The notes beneath the pieces were generated by a model that worked only from the letters and a program-made list of their open reading frames with translations, made no database searches and was not told where the DNA came from. Shown in pieces: positions 27,101 through 42,100 of a DNA stretch of 64,000 bases. The DNA is taken from assembly GCF_026745355.1 (NCBI RefSeq), contig NC_079205.1, positions 34,051,637 through 34,115,636 on the forward strand, read 5' to 3'. The first letter of the stretch is position 1; the number at the start of each line of letters is the position of its first letter. Position numbers and translations under genes: made by a program. This DNA is from Beta vulgaris subsp. vulgaris. Taxonomy: Eukaryota > Streptophyta > Magnoliopsida > Caryophyllales > Amaranthaceae.

Positions 27101-30100
27101 AGGAGATACAACCATTCAACTTGAGCCTCAGATTTTAATGGGCAAAGCTCATTGTCATTTTGGATGCGGAGAAGAAACATTAGGTATAGGGTCTATTTGA
27201 AAGTGACAGTATTGAATTTCCAATTTGAATTGAAGGAAGAGCAAGAAATGATGGGTTGGGGGTGGGATAAGCAGGGTAGACAGCTTGGAAAATAATCATG
27301 GAATCATGAGGAATTTTGGAGAACTGTGAAGGAAAAGGTGTTAAAGTAAGCTTTTATCTCTTGTGTTTTGCATTCAGGAGAACATGGTGGAGTTTGCTTG
27401 GGTGAACTTAGTCAAAGGTTTTGTGGCACCAGTGAATTTGACAGGCTAATGCCCGTTATGTTCCTGTTTAAGGGTTGTCTCATAGATATCATGTATGTAG
27501 GGTAGAGAATTGTCAAAGCATATGTCCATGAAGGGTAGTAATGCTACGTTTCTTCTATCTTATGAGCTATTTGAAAATTACCATTTTTTAAATTAAGTAT
27601 TGCTCGAATGGTTGTTGGAGTGTGATGGTATCTAGCTATCATGAAGAATTAGCGACAAGGGTGGTTTAAATGGCTTTGGCAGCAATTTGGCATTGGGTGT
27701 ATTGGGACCTAGAAATATTTTCTGATGGAACGGACAGGAAAACCTTCTTTAGATTGGCCTAAGAATTTCGGAATTCCCTTATGTCTTTCCGGGGTGGCTC
27801 GTTTTGGTTTTGATGTATTGGCTTCTTAGAGTAAGTGTGATATAAGCTACAATGTAGCTGAAGGGACCTAGACAGTTTAAGATTATCCTAAGTGGCCATC
27901 TTGGAGTTCCAAGAGTATTAAGATCATTAATATGAAGTTGGATTTTGAGATCTTTTGTTCATTGGCTTAATTTCATGGATGGATATATATGTGCGGTTGG
28001 CTTTCATGCTTAATTAGTGCTTTGACATTGTAGAGAATTACATGAACAAAGATTGAGGACTCTTAGAGCATGTACAGTGGGTGGGTGGGTTTTTGTTGGT
28101 CTTTGTATTTTTTCCATTCTCTCTCATTTCCTCCTTAAACCTCACATCCCACTAACTTCCCACCAACTCATCTTTTTTTTTTTCTCACAATGGCTAGACT
28201 AGTTCTACTTGGCTTTTCTAATTTTCTCTCTTACTTTTGGTATACTCCATCATATATTCATATACTCTCTTTCCTATCGAAAATGTTCTTATTCTTATGT
28301 AGAGTAGATAATTTTTATTCATGTTTTAGTTAGTGATATATTAATTAATTTATATACATTTTGAATAATTTTAGGTAGGAGAAAGTTATTAGAAAAAAAA
28401 AGTAGGCTATGAGAAAATATGGTAAAATATATCAAATTTAGGCTCAATTTATAAATAATTTTTTTTTATAGTTATGTAATTTTTTTAAAAAAATTATAAG
28501 CTGATTTTATTTACTTTAAAACAAAAGAGCAATCTTGTAAAAAAAATCAGCATCAATATAGCAATATTGATATGGCATCACCCTATTGATTGCTATGCAC
28601 ACCATCCAAGTCATAGTTGGTCTAGCATTCGAGAGCAACCAACTCCAAGGGTCAATTGCTCCAATAGTAAAACTAAGTAAAGCTAGCTTTACTTTTTGCT
28701 AGACCAACCAAAACCAACCCCATTGCTCATGCTCTTAGTCTCACACTTTACCATGATCTTACACTTGGAAATAAGTGTAATCGATTAAGAAGGAAAATTG
28801 ATCTTTTATTGATAATATGAAATTTGACACTGAAGCAAAGATAGTAATAAGCATTCGAGAGGCTTGTTTCTCTCCCAAAACTAAACTATTAAATACTCCA
28901 ATATTTTCTCCGTAGTTTCTCTCTCTTTACTATTTTATTTATACTTCCCTTTAACCCTTAAACTTATTCCTAAGATAATCCATAAAAACTACTGTTCATT
29001 ACCAAAAGCTAGGTAGTAAAGTACGGGGACGGAAAACATCACAGTCAAAATTTTCAGAAACGGGTACGGCTTGGATTTGACATATATATTAAAAAAAAAT
29101 ATACTTCCTCCGTTTCTAAATAAGTGTAACATAAAGAAGTGACATACACACCAATGCACCTACAGAGAAAAAGTTAGGGACCACACTTAAAGGAGGATTA
29201 GACACTTTAATTAAATAAAATATCTACACTAATAAACCAAAAACTTTATATCCCCAACCTATGTTACTCCGACACGGATACGGGTGCCGTATCCAAGTAG
29301 GGATCGGAGGATCCGACACCCTACTTTAAAAATTTTGCCGATACTCCGACACGGTCAAGAGAGTATCTTGACCAATATTATAGACACGTCTATAATTGAA
29401 AGTGTCGGAAAAAATTTCCCGACACCTTATGTTAGATAAAATAAAGTTAAATTGTAATAACTAGTATATTTAAAAAATTATGAAATTCAAAAAAAAATAT
29501 TTGATTTAATAACTAAATTGTTATTAGAAGGGTTGAAAAGTCAAAGATTAGAAAAAAAAGGAGTAAAGAAAGCTAACAAGTACACATGAGTTTAACCTAA
29601 AAAAAAGAATATGTGAAAAACAAAAAGGAGTAAAGCTGTCACCTACTCACCTTTTGCCTTTTTTTTTAAAAAAAAATACAGCTATCAAAACCCTTCAAAT
29701 GTACTGCATCTTCTTTTTTTTAAAATTTAAAACTAAAAATCTAGTATAGTACATTAAGTGACAGAAGGAGATAGACCATAAAAAAGTACAAACCCTTCAT
29801 CTCCTTCTCGCATCATCTTCTTTCCATAGCAAGGACTTCTCCTTTCATGGCAGAAATCTCCAGCAGATGCAAAGAAGCACGAAACGAGAAGGAGGAATTG
29901 CCGGAGATGGCGGTCGACGACGGTAGGCGACTAGTTTCTTAGTTAAGGTTAGAGAGTTCGAAAATTTTGACAAAAAAAGCCTAGATCTGATTTTTTTCCC
30001 CCCTTTTCTCTCTGCGTTTCTTTTTCACTTTCACCAAATGAGTGTCCGATAGTCGACACTTTTTCGATACACGTATCGACGCTCATTTCCAGGCATGGCG

Positions 30101-33100
30101 CGCGTCGTGTCGAGTCGACACGCGACACGTGGGGTTCAAGAGGGTGTTGGAGTAACGTAGTCCCCAACACCTTTCACATATCCTCCACCACAACACCAAC
30201 ACCACCAATGGCCACCGCCACCACCATCGGAAAAAATCTTTCCCCTTCCCCCACCCTTGCCCACTGCAACTCGCCCTCGCATAAACCTGCCCACCCGAAA
30301 ACACCCCATTTTCCCTCCCCCACCCTCAAAACCATCCTATTTTCCCTTCCCCACCCCGAAAATCAACATCCTCTCCTTCGATATTGTAGGGGTTCAGAGT
30401 GCGCAAAAGCGATAGATTCAACCAAAGATTGAGAGAAATTAATAACGACGATAAAATTATACTGGAAGATGCAATAGTAATTCCACAATGATAAAATGGA
30501 ATGTTATTAAATTTATGGAGAATATACAATGTAAATGTTGTTGTTATAATTCTAAACAAACACTAAGCTATTTATAAGAGCATGACAATGATAAAAATAG
30601 CATAGTTAATTATAGGAATGGTTAAGCACATATTGCTCACACAAAAACAGATAATTCACATAATGTGAATTGTGATAAATAGTAAACTATTTTACTATGT
30701 TTAGTAAATGGTGAGACATTATTTTCGCACAAATCTCTACCTTGGCTCGCCATTTCACTGGGTGATTCTAGCTAAGTTAAGGCAATGTTCGAACTTAGCT
30801 ACTGGGAGTGGCTTTGTTAACATATCAGTAGGATTATCGGCTGTATGAATCTTTTCGACAACGAGATCTCCTGTTGCAACATCTTTTATAAAGTGGTGCT
30901 TGATATCAATGTGCTTGGTTTTAGAACGATGTTTACTAGTCTTGGTCAAGTGGACAGCACTTTGACTATCGCAAAATACGACAAGAATATCTTGTTGTAA
31001 ACCAAGCTCATACACCAAACCTCGGAGCCATATAGCCTCTTTCATACCTTGAGTGTATATTCTGCTTCAGTTGTAGACAAAGCCGCAATAGCTTGAAGTG
31101 AAGAATACCAACTAATAGCAGAGCCACAAAGTGTAAAAATATAAGATGAAATTGATGTTCTCCGATCTAAATCACCACCATAGTCAGCATCCACATAACC
31201 AACTACACCACCGGGATCAGCTCTTTCTTTATCAAATATCAAACCAATATCACAAGAACCCTTAAGGTATCGAAGTATCCATTTTACAGCTTCCCAATGT
31301 TGTTTGCCTGGATTGTGAACTGACTAACAACACTTACTACATAAGCCAAATCTGGTCGAGTACACACCATGGCGTACATTAAACTTCCAACTGCATTAGA
31401 ATAAGGAACATGAATCATGCGCCTTTTGTCTTCGTCTTTTTGTGGACATTGTTCAGAGGACAATTTGAAATGAGCAGCAATAGGAGTATTAACAGGTGTA
31501 CTCTCTTTCAAATTGAATTTGTCAAGCATCTTCACGATATAATTTTTCTGTGTTAAAAAGAGTTTTCCAGTTTGACGATTCCTGCTTATCGCCATTCCAA
31601 GAATTTTCTTGGCAGAACCTAAGTCCTTCATATCAAATTCACTACTTAACTTATCTTAGGCAGCAATCAATATATCATCAACATAGAGTAATAAATATAT
31701 AAAAGACCCATTTGACGTCTTCTGAAAATAAACACAGTTATCATAACTACTTCTTGAGTAGCCTTGTCCCATCATAAAGGAATCAAACCTTTTGTACCAT
31801 TGTCGCGGGGACTGTTTCAAACCATAAAGAGATTTTTTCAAATGATGGATATAAATTTCTTCTTCAAGGTTACCATGAACAAAAGCAGTTTTGACATCTA
31901 ACTGTTCCAACTCCAAATCATGCAAAGCAACTAGAGCAAGTAATACCCGAATTGAGGTATGACGAACGACAGGAGAAAATACTTCATTGAAATCAATACC
32001 TTCTTCTTGATCAAAACCTCTAACAACATATCGTGCTTTATACCTTGCATTCTCAACGCCAGGGATGTCTTCTTTTCTCTTAAACAGCCACTTGCAACTA
32101 ATAGCTCGTTTACCTTCGGGTAACTTCACCAGATCCTAAGTTTCATTTTTATGAAGACTTTCAACATCGCATTGCTGTAATCCATTTTGCTGAATCTGCA
32201 CGAGATATAGCCTCATCGTAATTTTTAGGCTCATTGGAATCATCAATTTCTTGTGCAGCAACCAAAGCATATGCGATATTAGCACTTTGGCCAATGTATC
32301 TTTGAGATTGTCTTCTTGGTCTTTGATCCGGAAGATTTTGAGCCTTTGACCACGGTTCTGGTAAACCCCGTCTTTGTGGTAGACATTGCAGACTCGTATT
32401 TTCAATTATAACAGTATTATCGTCAGATGCACCTGAGGAAGTATGGACACCTTCCTTTGATTTTGAGGATGAGACCTCAAACTCCACCTTCTCTCTAATA
32501 TTCTCATGATCTGTAATGGTATGAGAAACACAAATCTCTTCTCCAGAAGATATAATTTCATTTTCGTTGAAGGTTATATTCCTACTATAAAAGGTTTTAC
32601 GAGACTCAGGGTCATATAAACGATAACCTTCAACCCGTGAACCATAACCTAAGAATATGCACTTTTTAGCACGAGGTTCCAATTTCCCATCGCTAACGTG
32701 CGAATAAGCAGGACAACCAAATATTCTAAGATTAGAATAATCAACAGGATTACCTGACCAAACTTCTTATGGAATATTACCATCAAGTGATCTATTTGGG
32801 GAGCGGTTTATCAAATAGCTTGCAGTGTTTGCCGCTTTAGCCCAAAATCCTTTTTCAAGCCAGAATGAGAGAGCATACAACGAACTCTTCTCCAAAATAG
32901 TCTTGTTCATTCGTTCTGCAACTCCATTTTGTTGTGGAGTACCTGGAATGGTATGATGTCTTGCAATACCTTCTTTCTTGCAGAACCTATTAAACTCATT
33001 TAAACAGAATTCAAGACCATTGTCTGTGTTCTCAGCCTTTTAATTTTCTTACCAGTTTGATTTTCAATTAAGTTTTCCAATCCTTGAAAGTTGAAAATAC

Positions 33101-36100
33101 ATCACTTTTATACTTAAGAAAATAAACCCAAAGTTTCCTTGAGAAATTATCAGTAATGGTCAACATATAATGACGTCCTCCTGTGGAAGGAACTTGTGAA
33201 GGACCCCAAAGGTCCGAATGAATATAATCTAATATACCTTTGGTTCAGTGAATGCCTTTTAAAAAGCTAACTCTTTTCTGCTTGCCAAAAATACAATGCT
33301 CGCAGAAACCAACTTTACTTGTACAATGATCGCCAAGGAAACCTCTTTTGTTAAGGACATGCATTCCTTTCTCACTCATGTGGCCTAATCTCAAATGCCA
33401 CAACTTCGTATCGTCATTGTTGGATGAGGTAGTAGCTGTAGATCCTGTAATAGTAAATCCCTGCAGCACATATAAACTACCAGATTGATTTGCCTTTAAT
33501 AAAACAAGAGCACCTTTGGACACTTTTGAAAGTCCACCTTTAATATTTACACCCAAAGTGATTCAAGGGTGCCTAAGGAAATGAGATTTCGTTTCAAATC
33601 GGGAACATGTCTGACACCGGTCAAAGTCCTAGTAACGCCATCATTTGTCTTAACTTTGATCGTACCTTTATCAACAACCTTGCATTGAGCATCATTGCCC
33701 ATCAAAATAAGACCACCATCAACTGGTTCATAGGTGGTAAAGCAGTCTTTATTCGGCGACATGTGAAATGTACAACCAGAATCAAGAATCCATTCATTTC
33801 TAGATCTTTGTTCGGAGTCAGCTGCTAATAATAAATCCCCATCTGACCCGGACTCAGCAACACCAGCTTCGGCATGAGTTTCAGGTTGTTTACCCTTTTG
33901 TTCTTTTTCTTGCTTATTTTTTGACTTATAGCAATCAAATATTTCGTGTCCTTTTTTCTTGCAATAACGGCAAGATTTAGATTTGATATCTCTAGATTTT
34001 GATTTAAACCTGTTTTTACTTGTACTAACTTTTTCAAAATTTCTCCCTCTAATAACCAAGCCTTCACCAGAATGTTCCGAATTTATATCGGTATCAAATT
34101 TTTCTTTTGATAATAGGTGAGACTTAACATCTTTAAAGAATGATGTAACATAATTTCCATATAACATTATTTCCTTAAAGTGTCGATATGAGAGTGGTAG
34201 TGAAATAATAAGTAAAATGGCTTTATCCTCATCATCAATTTTGACATCCAAGTTCTCCAAATCAACAATAATAGAATTGAACTCATCAAGGTGAGTTTGA
34301 ATAGGAGTACCTTCTACCATTTTGAGTGTAAAGAGTCTTTCCTTGAGGCGAAGTTTGTTTGCAAGGCTTTTGGTCATGTAAAGAGATTTTAATTTAGCCC
34401 AAATATCTGCAGCGGACTTTTCACTCATGACCTCACGTAACACCTCACGAGACAAACATCATGAATTACGGACAACGCTTTCTCATCCATATCATCCCAT
34501 TGTTCATCTGTCAAAGTGGATGACTTTTTGGACTTTCCATCTAAAGCCTTCTTTAAACCATTCTGGGTAAGAATGACTTGCATTTGAATTCGCCATATGG
34601 CAAGACTAATTTTACCATCAAACTTCTCAATATCAAATTTTGTAGACATGATAAAAAATCCCAGTTGAATATATAAAGCTCTGGTACCAATTTGTAGGGG
34701 TTCAGAGTGCGCGGAAGCGATAGATTCAACCAAAGATTGAGAGAAATTAATAAAGACGATAAAATTATACTGGCGAAAGATGCAATACTAATTCCACAAT
34801 GATAAAATGGAATGTTAATAAATATATGGAGAATATACAATGTAAATGTTGTTGTTATAATTCTAAACAAACACTAAGCTATTTATAATAGCATGACAAT
34901 GATAAAAATAGCATAGCTAATTATAGGAATGGTTAAGCACACATTCCTCAAACAAAAGTAGATAATTCACATAATGTGAATTGGGATAAATAGTAAACTA
35001 TTTTACTATGTTTAGTAAATGGTGAGACATTATTTTCCCACATATCTCACCGCAAAAACAATTGAAAACTTGTAGATCTAGTTTTTTTAGGGTTAATTTG
35101 ATCGAAAACACCCCATTTCCCCTCCCCACCCCAGAAACCAACACCTTCCACCGGCGCCGATAAATTGCATATCTAGGTTTTTTTTAGGGTTAATTTGATT
35201 GGGAATTAGATTTGCATTCCTAGGAATTACATTGAGAGAGGTGTGTGGCTGGAGAACACGAAGGAGTTGGAGAAGAAGGGGACCTGGGGAAGGAGGAGGG
35301 AGGCGAAGAAGAAGAACGCAAAGGAGTCAGTGAAGAACGGGAAGGAGTCGGAGAAGAACGGGAAGGAGTCGGAGAAGAAGGGGATTAGGGAAAGGAGGAG
35401 CGAGGCGAAGAAGAAGAACACGAAGGAGGGAGAGAATAGGCCGGTGGTGAAGTACGAAGGCTTCTCATGGGGCAAGTGCGAGGACGATGTGGGTGAATGG
35501 GAAGGTTGTATCATCGGTGAAGGGGGAAGGCTGGTAGTGATGTGGTCTGGTGGTGGCGTGGGTTGGTTTGGTAGGTTAAGTTGGGTTGAGGAGTTAGATG
35601 GGTGGGTTGAGTAGAGGAGAGAAAGAGGTGGGTGAGATGAGTGGGGGAGGGGGGTTGGGTGGGTTGATTAATTAGTTTTGTTTAGGTTGGTAGATGATAA
35701 GTTAATAAAGTTGTTGAGGAATTAAGTAATGGCTTTGTAAATAAAAAAAAAAGAAAATTTTCCATTTTGAGCTATGTTGCATTTATAATGACATTTCCTG
35801 AAATGAGAAATGTTAAGTTATCTAGAAATGAAGGTTAGTATAAAAAAAGTTTCAATCGTAATTAAAAGTAAATTACTAAATAATAATGTTTCTTATTATA
35901 TACTGGAGTGTACTTAATTTATAAGTCTTAATCTTCCTTCCAAAAAAAATCTTATTATTGAAAGGGTTGGAAAGCCGTAAATTAAATAAAGAAAGAGTGA
36001 AGAAAATCTGGAGCACGTAAGTATAGAACCTAAACAAAAAGAATTTGTGAGAAAAAAGGAGTACAATTGTCTTAAGTTGTACTGCAGTACCAAAATTATT

Positions 36101-39100
36101 TTTAAAACAAGGAAAAGGGAGGTATCAAAGAACAAAACACGACATTTCTACTCCAAGACAGGACTTCCTATCATGGGAGAAATCTCTCCAATGAAGGACG
36201 AATTGCGAAAGAGTAGCCTCGATGAAGGAGGAGCAGAGCTACCGCAGGTGTGGCCGATAACTGTGGGCGCATAGGAGAAAACCCTAGATCTGATTTTTGC
36301 CCCTTCATATTTCATTAAAACTAGCTGGGTACATTTCTATTTCTCTAAATCCTTCCCCATCACGTACCTGGTTTCCACCCATCCATGCCCAAACCAAACC
36401 CACGTACCCACCCATCCCAATTCGTTTTGGGGAAGGCGAATCCGTCCTCTACCCGTCCCCGTCCTTGTATAGATTCGGATTCGGTGACTGGGAGGAGTAC
36501 CCATGCTTTATAGACCAAAAAAAACCCCATTTCCCCTAAACCGATCTATTACAATACCGGCCGCACAAACTTCCACCTTGTCCTCAAGGTGGATAGTAAT
36601 TGGTGTTAAAGGTACAGCCTTGGAAGCAATGATCACAACTTTTGTTTTCCTCACAAAAGATGCTCACTGCCACTAGTGTTCAAACTCTTCATTTATGATT
36701 TGAAGCCTTGGCTTACCCATGGGATACAAATGAAAAGACTTGTCTTGAAGGAATGTTGGGTGTTGGGTAAAGCGAGTGATATTTGTGGGAATTGTTATTT
36801 GCCAGTTTGGAAGAGTAGGAAAGATTTGGTGGGAAAGGTCGGAGGGGGAATTTAAATAGTGGACTCGGTTGGTTTATAGGGTGGGTGGGGTAATTGAGTT
36901 CAATGAAAGAGTGAATGGATTGGGTCATGAGTTGAGTGTGGTAATTGGTTTTATGAGGGATGAAATCATGAAATAAAAGGGGCTTAGAGTTGTTAAGATT
37001 GGAAGGTTGAAGGTTGTGGGTTGAGGGAATTAAAAAGAAAAGCCTTGGGTGGTTAGGGTTCAGAATTTTGGGCCTCAAAAGTGGGTTTTGTCTCACTAAT
37101 AAGAGAATTTGATTGGTAAGGGAAAGGTTGCCAACAAACTTACTTCCTCGTGCTTAATTTCATATTTGCCCTTACTAAAAGCATCTTCTTCTCCAAGCCA
37201 CCGAGTAATCCATTAAATCTCCATGCATACACCTCTTTTTCTGGAAACTCCATTGAGACCGCTGTACTCCGATGAAGAAGCTTGAACCATTACCGGTATT
37301 TTTACTTGATAAATACCCAGGTCCAAGGAAAAAAATGGCGGATGCGATCGCGATCGCGATCCCGGTAACGTTTCCGCTGTCGGAGAATTGGCTTGTAACA
37401 GATGAATGGAACGGATAGTAGCCGACACAACGTGAATATTTTTTCAAAAAATTCGCATTAATAGGTTCTAACCTTATTTACGTTGGTTTAGTTTATGAAG
37501 CATTACTACAACACAATATTTATCTATTAGAATATTATGTTTCAGCACCTATATATTTAGTTCATAAAATATTTTTGGCCAAAGTTTGAAAAGAACGGAT
37601 GTAATGGGGATAAAAACGTTCTGACGTGGTGAGTTCGCGTTACAAGATGGACAACGCAGCGAGAAGTATGTGGTTTTTATCATGGCGTTTCGTAACGGGA
37701 TTTCGCGGAACGACAAATTCAAAATCCGTTTATTCCATGTCTAAGTCCACCACCCGACCCACTTGTTGCTCAACTGTCTTTCGCGAACCTTTCTCCATCC
37801 TAGCCACCATGAGCGGTAATTCCACCACCAACCCTAGTCTCGCTAGAAGACCTGTTGACCCACCACTGGAACCACAATTTTTGGAACCACCAATTTTCGG
37901 ATACTCCCCGAGTTGGGTCACCCATGAGTCCACTAAATCCACCACCCAATCTACCAATAAATAGCCCTCCTTGACTTTTGATTTTTGCCTTTTGTGCCAC
38001 CAGATTCTCTCCCAACAGAGCCTCCTCGTTTCAGAACTTTGAGAACTCCCATAAAACATTCAGATCTACTTTCCTCTAGATCTGATTGTTCCTCCACTTT
38101 CACTTTCGTTTCAATGACCTCCAAATTTGCTTGGTTTCTCCTCAATAACCTCTCGAAGTTGCTTCAATCCCAATTTGATTGGAGCGTAACCTTTATCGAG
38201 TACTTTTGAAATTTCTTTTTGAATGTTCTCGATACATTTCCGTGTGATCTCGTCGGAGAATTTGTAATGAATTGGAACTCTGCAATTCACACAAGCACTC
38301 AAGAAATTTTCAGAATTGTTCACACTCACTAAGAACTCAAGCTCAGCAGCCAGAGAGAGAGATATTTTGATTATTGAAAGCAAAATAATTACAAGTTGTT
38401 CTTGGCATTCGAGAGGCCAGATCTCTCCCACTAATGTTTCCCTTACAATTTTCTGAATGCCTTTCTCTCTCTTCTCTTTCTCCTTTTATAGCTACAGCAG
38501 CCACACTCACCTGACACATGAGTGACACCTGAGCAGACAATTAACAGAATTTGTTATGCATTCCCACTCCTTTGATTCCTTCTGCCACGCCTAGAATAAG
38601 TGAGCACTATAGGAGGCCTCTCCCTAGCTGGGTTTGTTACATTACCCCGGGCCCAAAGTCTCACCTTGTCTTCAAGGTGAAAGTCGGGAAAACGCAGTTG
38701 GATTGAATGGAACTCCTCCCAAGTAGCTTCAAAATGAGGAACCTGCTGCCACTTAATAAGAACTTCAGTGATGGCTTCAGATCCTTGCCCAACAGTGCGT
38801 ACATCTAGCACTTCGTCAGGTTCAGCCACCCATTCTAAGTCAGGAGTGATCAGGGATGGCAGGTCAGCATTCACCTGTTAACTTCCCACTGCCTTCTTAA
38901 GTTGAGACACATGGAAAACTTGGTGCAACTTGCTATGCTCAGGCAACTCCAACCTGTAGGCTACCATGCCCACTTTTTGTAGGACCTTGAAGGGGCCATA
39001 GAAACGAGCAGCCAACTTCTCAAATGGCCTACGAGCTAGGGACTGTTGTCGGTAAGGTTGGATCTTCAAGTATACCTGATCCCCTACTTCAAAAGTAACT

Positions 39101-42100
39101 TCCCGCCGGTGTTTATCCGCATTCTTCTTCATTCTATGTTGTGCTTTAATAAGATTAAGGCGCAGGTCATCTAGTACAGCCTCTCTCTCCAGCAACATGT
39201 CTTCCAAACTGTCGACCGGGGTGTGCCCCCTTCCCAACTTCAGAATGTGTGGTGAGTCCCGGCCATAAAGAGCCTTAAATGGTGTCATTTTGGTAGCCAT
39301 GTGGGGAGAAGAAATGTACCAAAATTCAGCCCAATGTAGCCAATTTTTCCACATGCGAGGGTGCCCAGATGTGAAGCAACGCAAGTAGGTCTCTAAGCAT
39401 TTGTTCACAACCTCGGTCTGCCCATCAGATTGGGGGTGATATGCAGTACTATTTGCAAATTTGTTCCTTGCAAACGAAACAACTCCTTCCAAAAGCGGCT
39501 CATGAACACCTTGTCCCTATCCGAAACAATAACCGATGGAAACCCATGTAATTTCACGACTTCTCGAATAAACAACTCGGCCACAGAGAGAGCATTAAAT
39601 GGGTGTTTGAGGGATAGGAAATTGGCATATTTTGAAAGACGATCCACAACAACTAGGATGGTATCGTCCCCCTTTGAACGAGGAAGCCCTTCAACGAAAT
39701 CCATGGTGATTTCATCCCACACCATGGCAGGCAAGGGCAAAGGTTGCAGCAGCCCTGCTGGGTGCAGATTCGATGCCTTGTACTGTTGGCAAATAGCACA
39801 CTGCAACACATATGTAGCCACATCTTTACGCATCCCCAGCCAAAACCAATCCGCTGCCATTCTAAGATAAGTCTTTAAATCCCCCGAATGACCTCCAACT
39901 GGCGAGTCGTGATATTCCTTAAGTAGTACCGGAATAAAGGACGATGATTTTGGTATGACCACCCGCCCTTTGTACAGCAAAATATCATCTTGCAAAGAAT
40001 ATCCTTCCTGCCTTCGTAACCCCTTCTTCAATTCAGATGTAAGCTGTTGCGGGGTTGCATCTGACTCTATATCTTTTTTTTAACGTTGCCCAGTCCACCC
40101 TTTGAGTACAGACCACTGTTCCCAATTCCACTTCACCCTGAGTTTTTCGTGACAAGGCATCCGCAACTCGATTCGACGCTCCGGTTTGTATTGAATTTCA
40201 AAGTCAAAGCCAATCAACTTACTCACCCAGCGTTGATACTCCGCTCCAACTTCCCTCTGTTGCATAATAAAACGAAGGCTCTGTTGGTCCGTTCGTATGA
40301 GAAAGTGGCGTCCCAAGAGGTAATGTTTCCACTTTTGTACTGCAAGACACATAGCCATCAATTCTTTTTCGTAAACTGACTTGGCCAAGGCCCTTGGACC
40401 CAATAACTTGCTGTAAAACGCAATTGGACGCTGTCCTTGCATGAGTACTGCTCCCACACCAAATCCTGAGGCATCCGTTTCAAGTATGAACGGTAGTTGG
40501 AAGTTGGGCATTGCTAGTACCGGTGCTTGTGTCATGGCTTGTTTCAAGCGTGTGAAAGCCATGGTTGCTTCCTCAGACCACCCAAAACTATCTCTCCTCA
40601 GTTGAGCAGTTAGAGGATGCGCAATGTGAGCATAATGAGCAATAAATTTGCGGTAGTACCCGGTTAGCCCAAGAAATCCTCGAAGTTCTCGCAAATTCTT
40701 GGGCTGCTCCCACTCAATCATGGCTTGTATTTTCTCCTGGTCTGCTGAAACCCCTTTGGCAGAAATCTTATGACCCAAATACGCCACTTCAGGCAGGCCA
40801 ATCTCGCACTTCTTGTAGTTGACAATTAGCTGATGATCTGCAAGTGTCTGCAGCACCATTGCTAGATGGGTTTCATGCTCCTCTGTCGTCCTACTGTAGA
40901 CGAGTATATCGTCAAAAAATACCAACACAAACCGTCGCAAAAAAGGACGAAAAATTTCATTCATCAGTGATTGAAATGTCGCCGGTGCGTTGGTCAATCC
41001 GAAGGGCATTACTAAGAATTCGTAATGTCCTTCATGGGTACGAAAGGCCGTTTTATAGACATCTTCAGGTTTGAGCAGAATTTGATGATATCCCGATTTA
41101 AGATCAAGTTTGGTGAACACAGTAGACCCATATAGCTCATCCAACAACTCATCAATCACGGGTATCAGTATTTGTCCGGCACCGTTTCCTTATTCAAGGC
41201 CCGGTAGTCCACACAGAATCTCCATGACCCATCTTTTTTTCTCACCAATAAAACCGGACTTGAAAAAGGACTATTCGATGGTCGTATAATGCCGGCCTCC
41301 AGCATCTCCTTAATTAATTTTTCTATCTCATCCTTCTGATATTGCGGGTACCGGTATGGTCTCACTCCCACTGGGTCACTGCCCTGCTTGAGCAGTATTC
41401 CATGTTCATGCTCCCTCTTTGGAGGTAGTCCCTTGGGCACCTCATAAACCCCCTTAAACTGTTCCAGTACTGCCTTCAAATACTCTGGAACCTCTGTTAC
41501 CTTCTCTACTGCAACCCTAGCCTCATTATTCTCCATTTGACTGAACTCCAACAGAACACCCCCGCCTTCCTTTCGCATGGTGCGGATCATGGCCTTCAAT
41601 GAAATCCGAGACCGGGTGAGGGACGGATCACCCTTGAGAACTACATTTGCGTTGTGAATCTTGAATTGCATAGTCTGCAATTTCCAATTTGTCACCACCG
41701 TTCCCAGCTTTTCAAGCCACTGTACTCCGAGAATCAAATCTGAGTTTCCCAATTTTAAAGGAAGGAAGTCCTCCTGTATTGATTCACCGTTACCCAAAGA
41801 CACCCCAAAACTCCCTGTATTTGAGACCTTCAGCCCTAATTTCTCTACTGTTTCTAATGAAATAAAATTATGTGTTGCGCCGGGATTGATCATCACCACA
41901 ACGTCCACCCCATGTATCTTTCCTAACATCTTCATAGTTTTCGGATTTGTGAACCCAATGACGGAATTAAGGGAAACTTCATTTATGGGACTTACCTCTT
42001 GTGGGGTGATTTCCGGCGGCTCCTCCCCGAACTCCTCTTCTTCCTCATCATCCCCTTGTGTGAGAAGGACGCTCAGTTTGCGGCGTCGGCAACGATGTCC

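Larger units (their letters stand above)
30385..35049 (-). mobile_element. Ty1/copia retrotransposon, Tork (Tnt1-like) type, in NOL intron 8
   Basis: It is a 4665 bp element with two LTRs (30385-30739 and 34693-35049), a primer site, and one gag-pol region between them. Domain order on the - strand is gag, protease, integrase, reverse transcriptase, RNase H, which defines copia. Gag style and the zinc knuckle suggest the Tork clade. The flanking bases (GATAT left, CCGCA right) do not form a duplication. The two LTRs may therefore belong to different insertions, or a flank was rearranged. It is antisense to NOL. Confidence 0.85.

Noticed and set aside
35243..35614. Host gene coding a Lys/Glu-rich protein
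   Set aside because: Short tandem repeat, no domain, no splice or promoter evidence. Kept only as an unassigned stretch.
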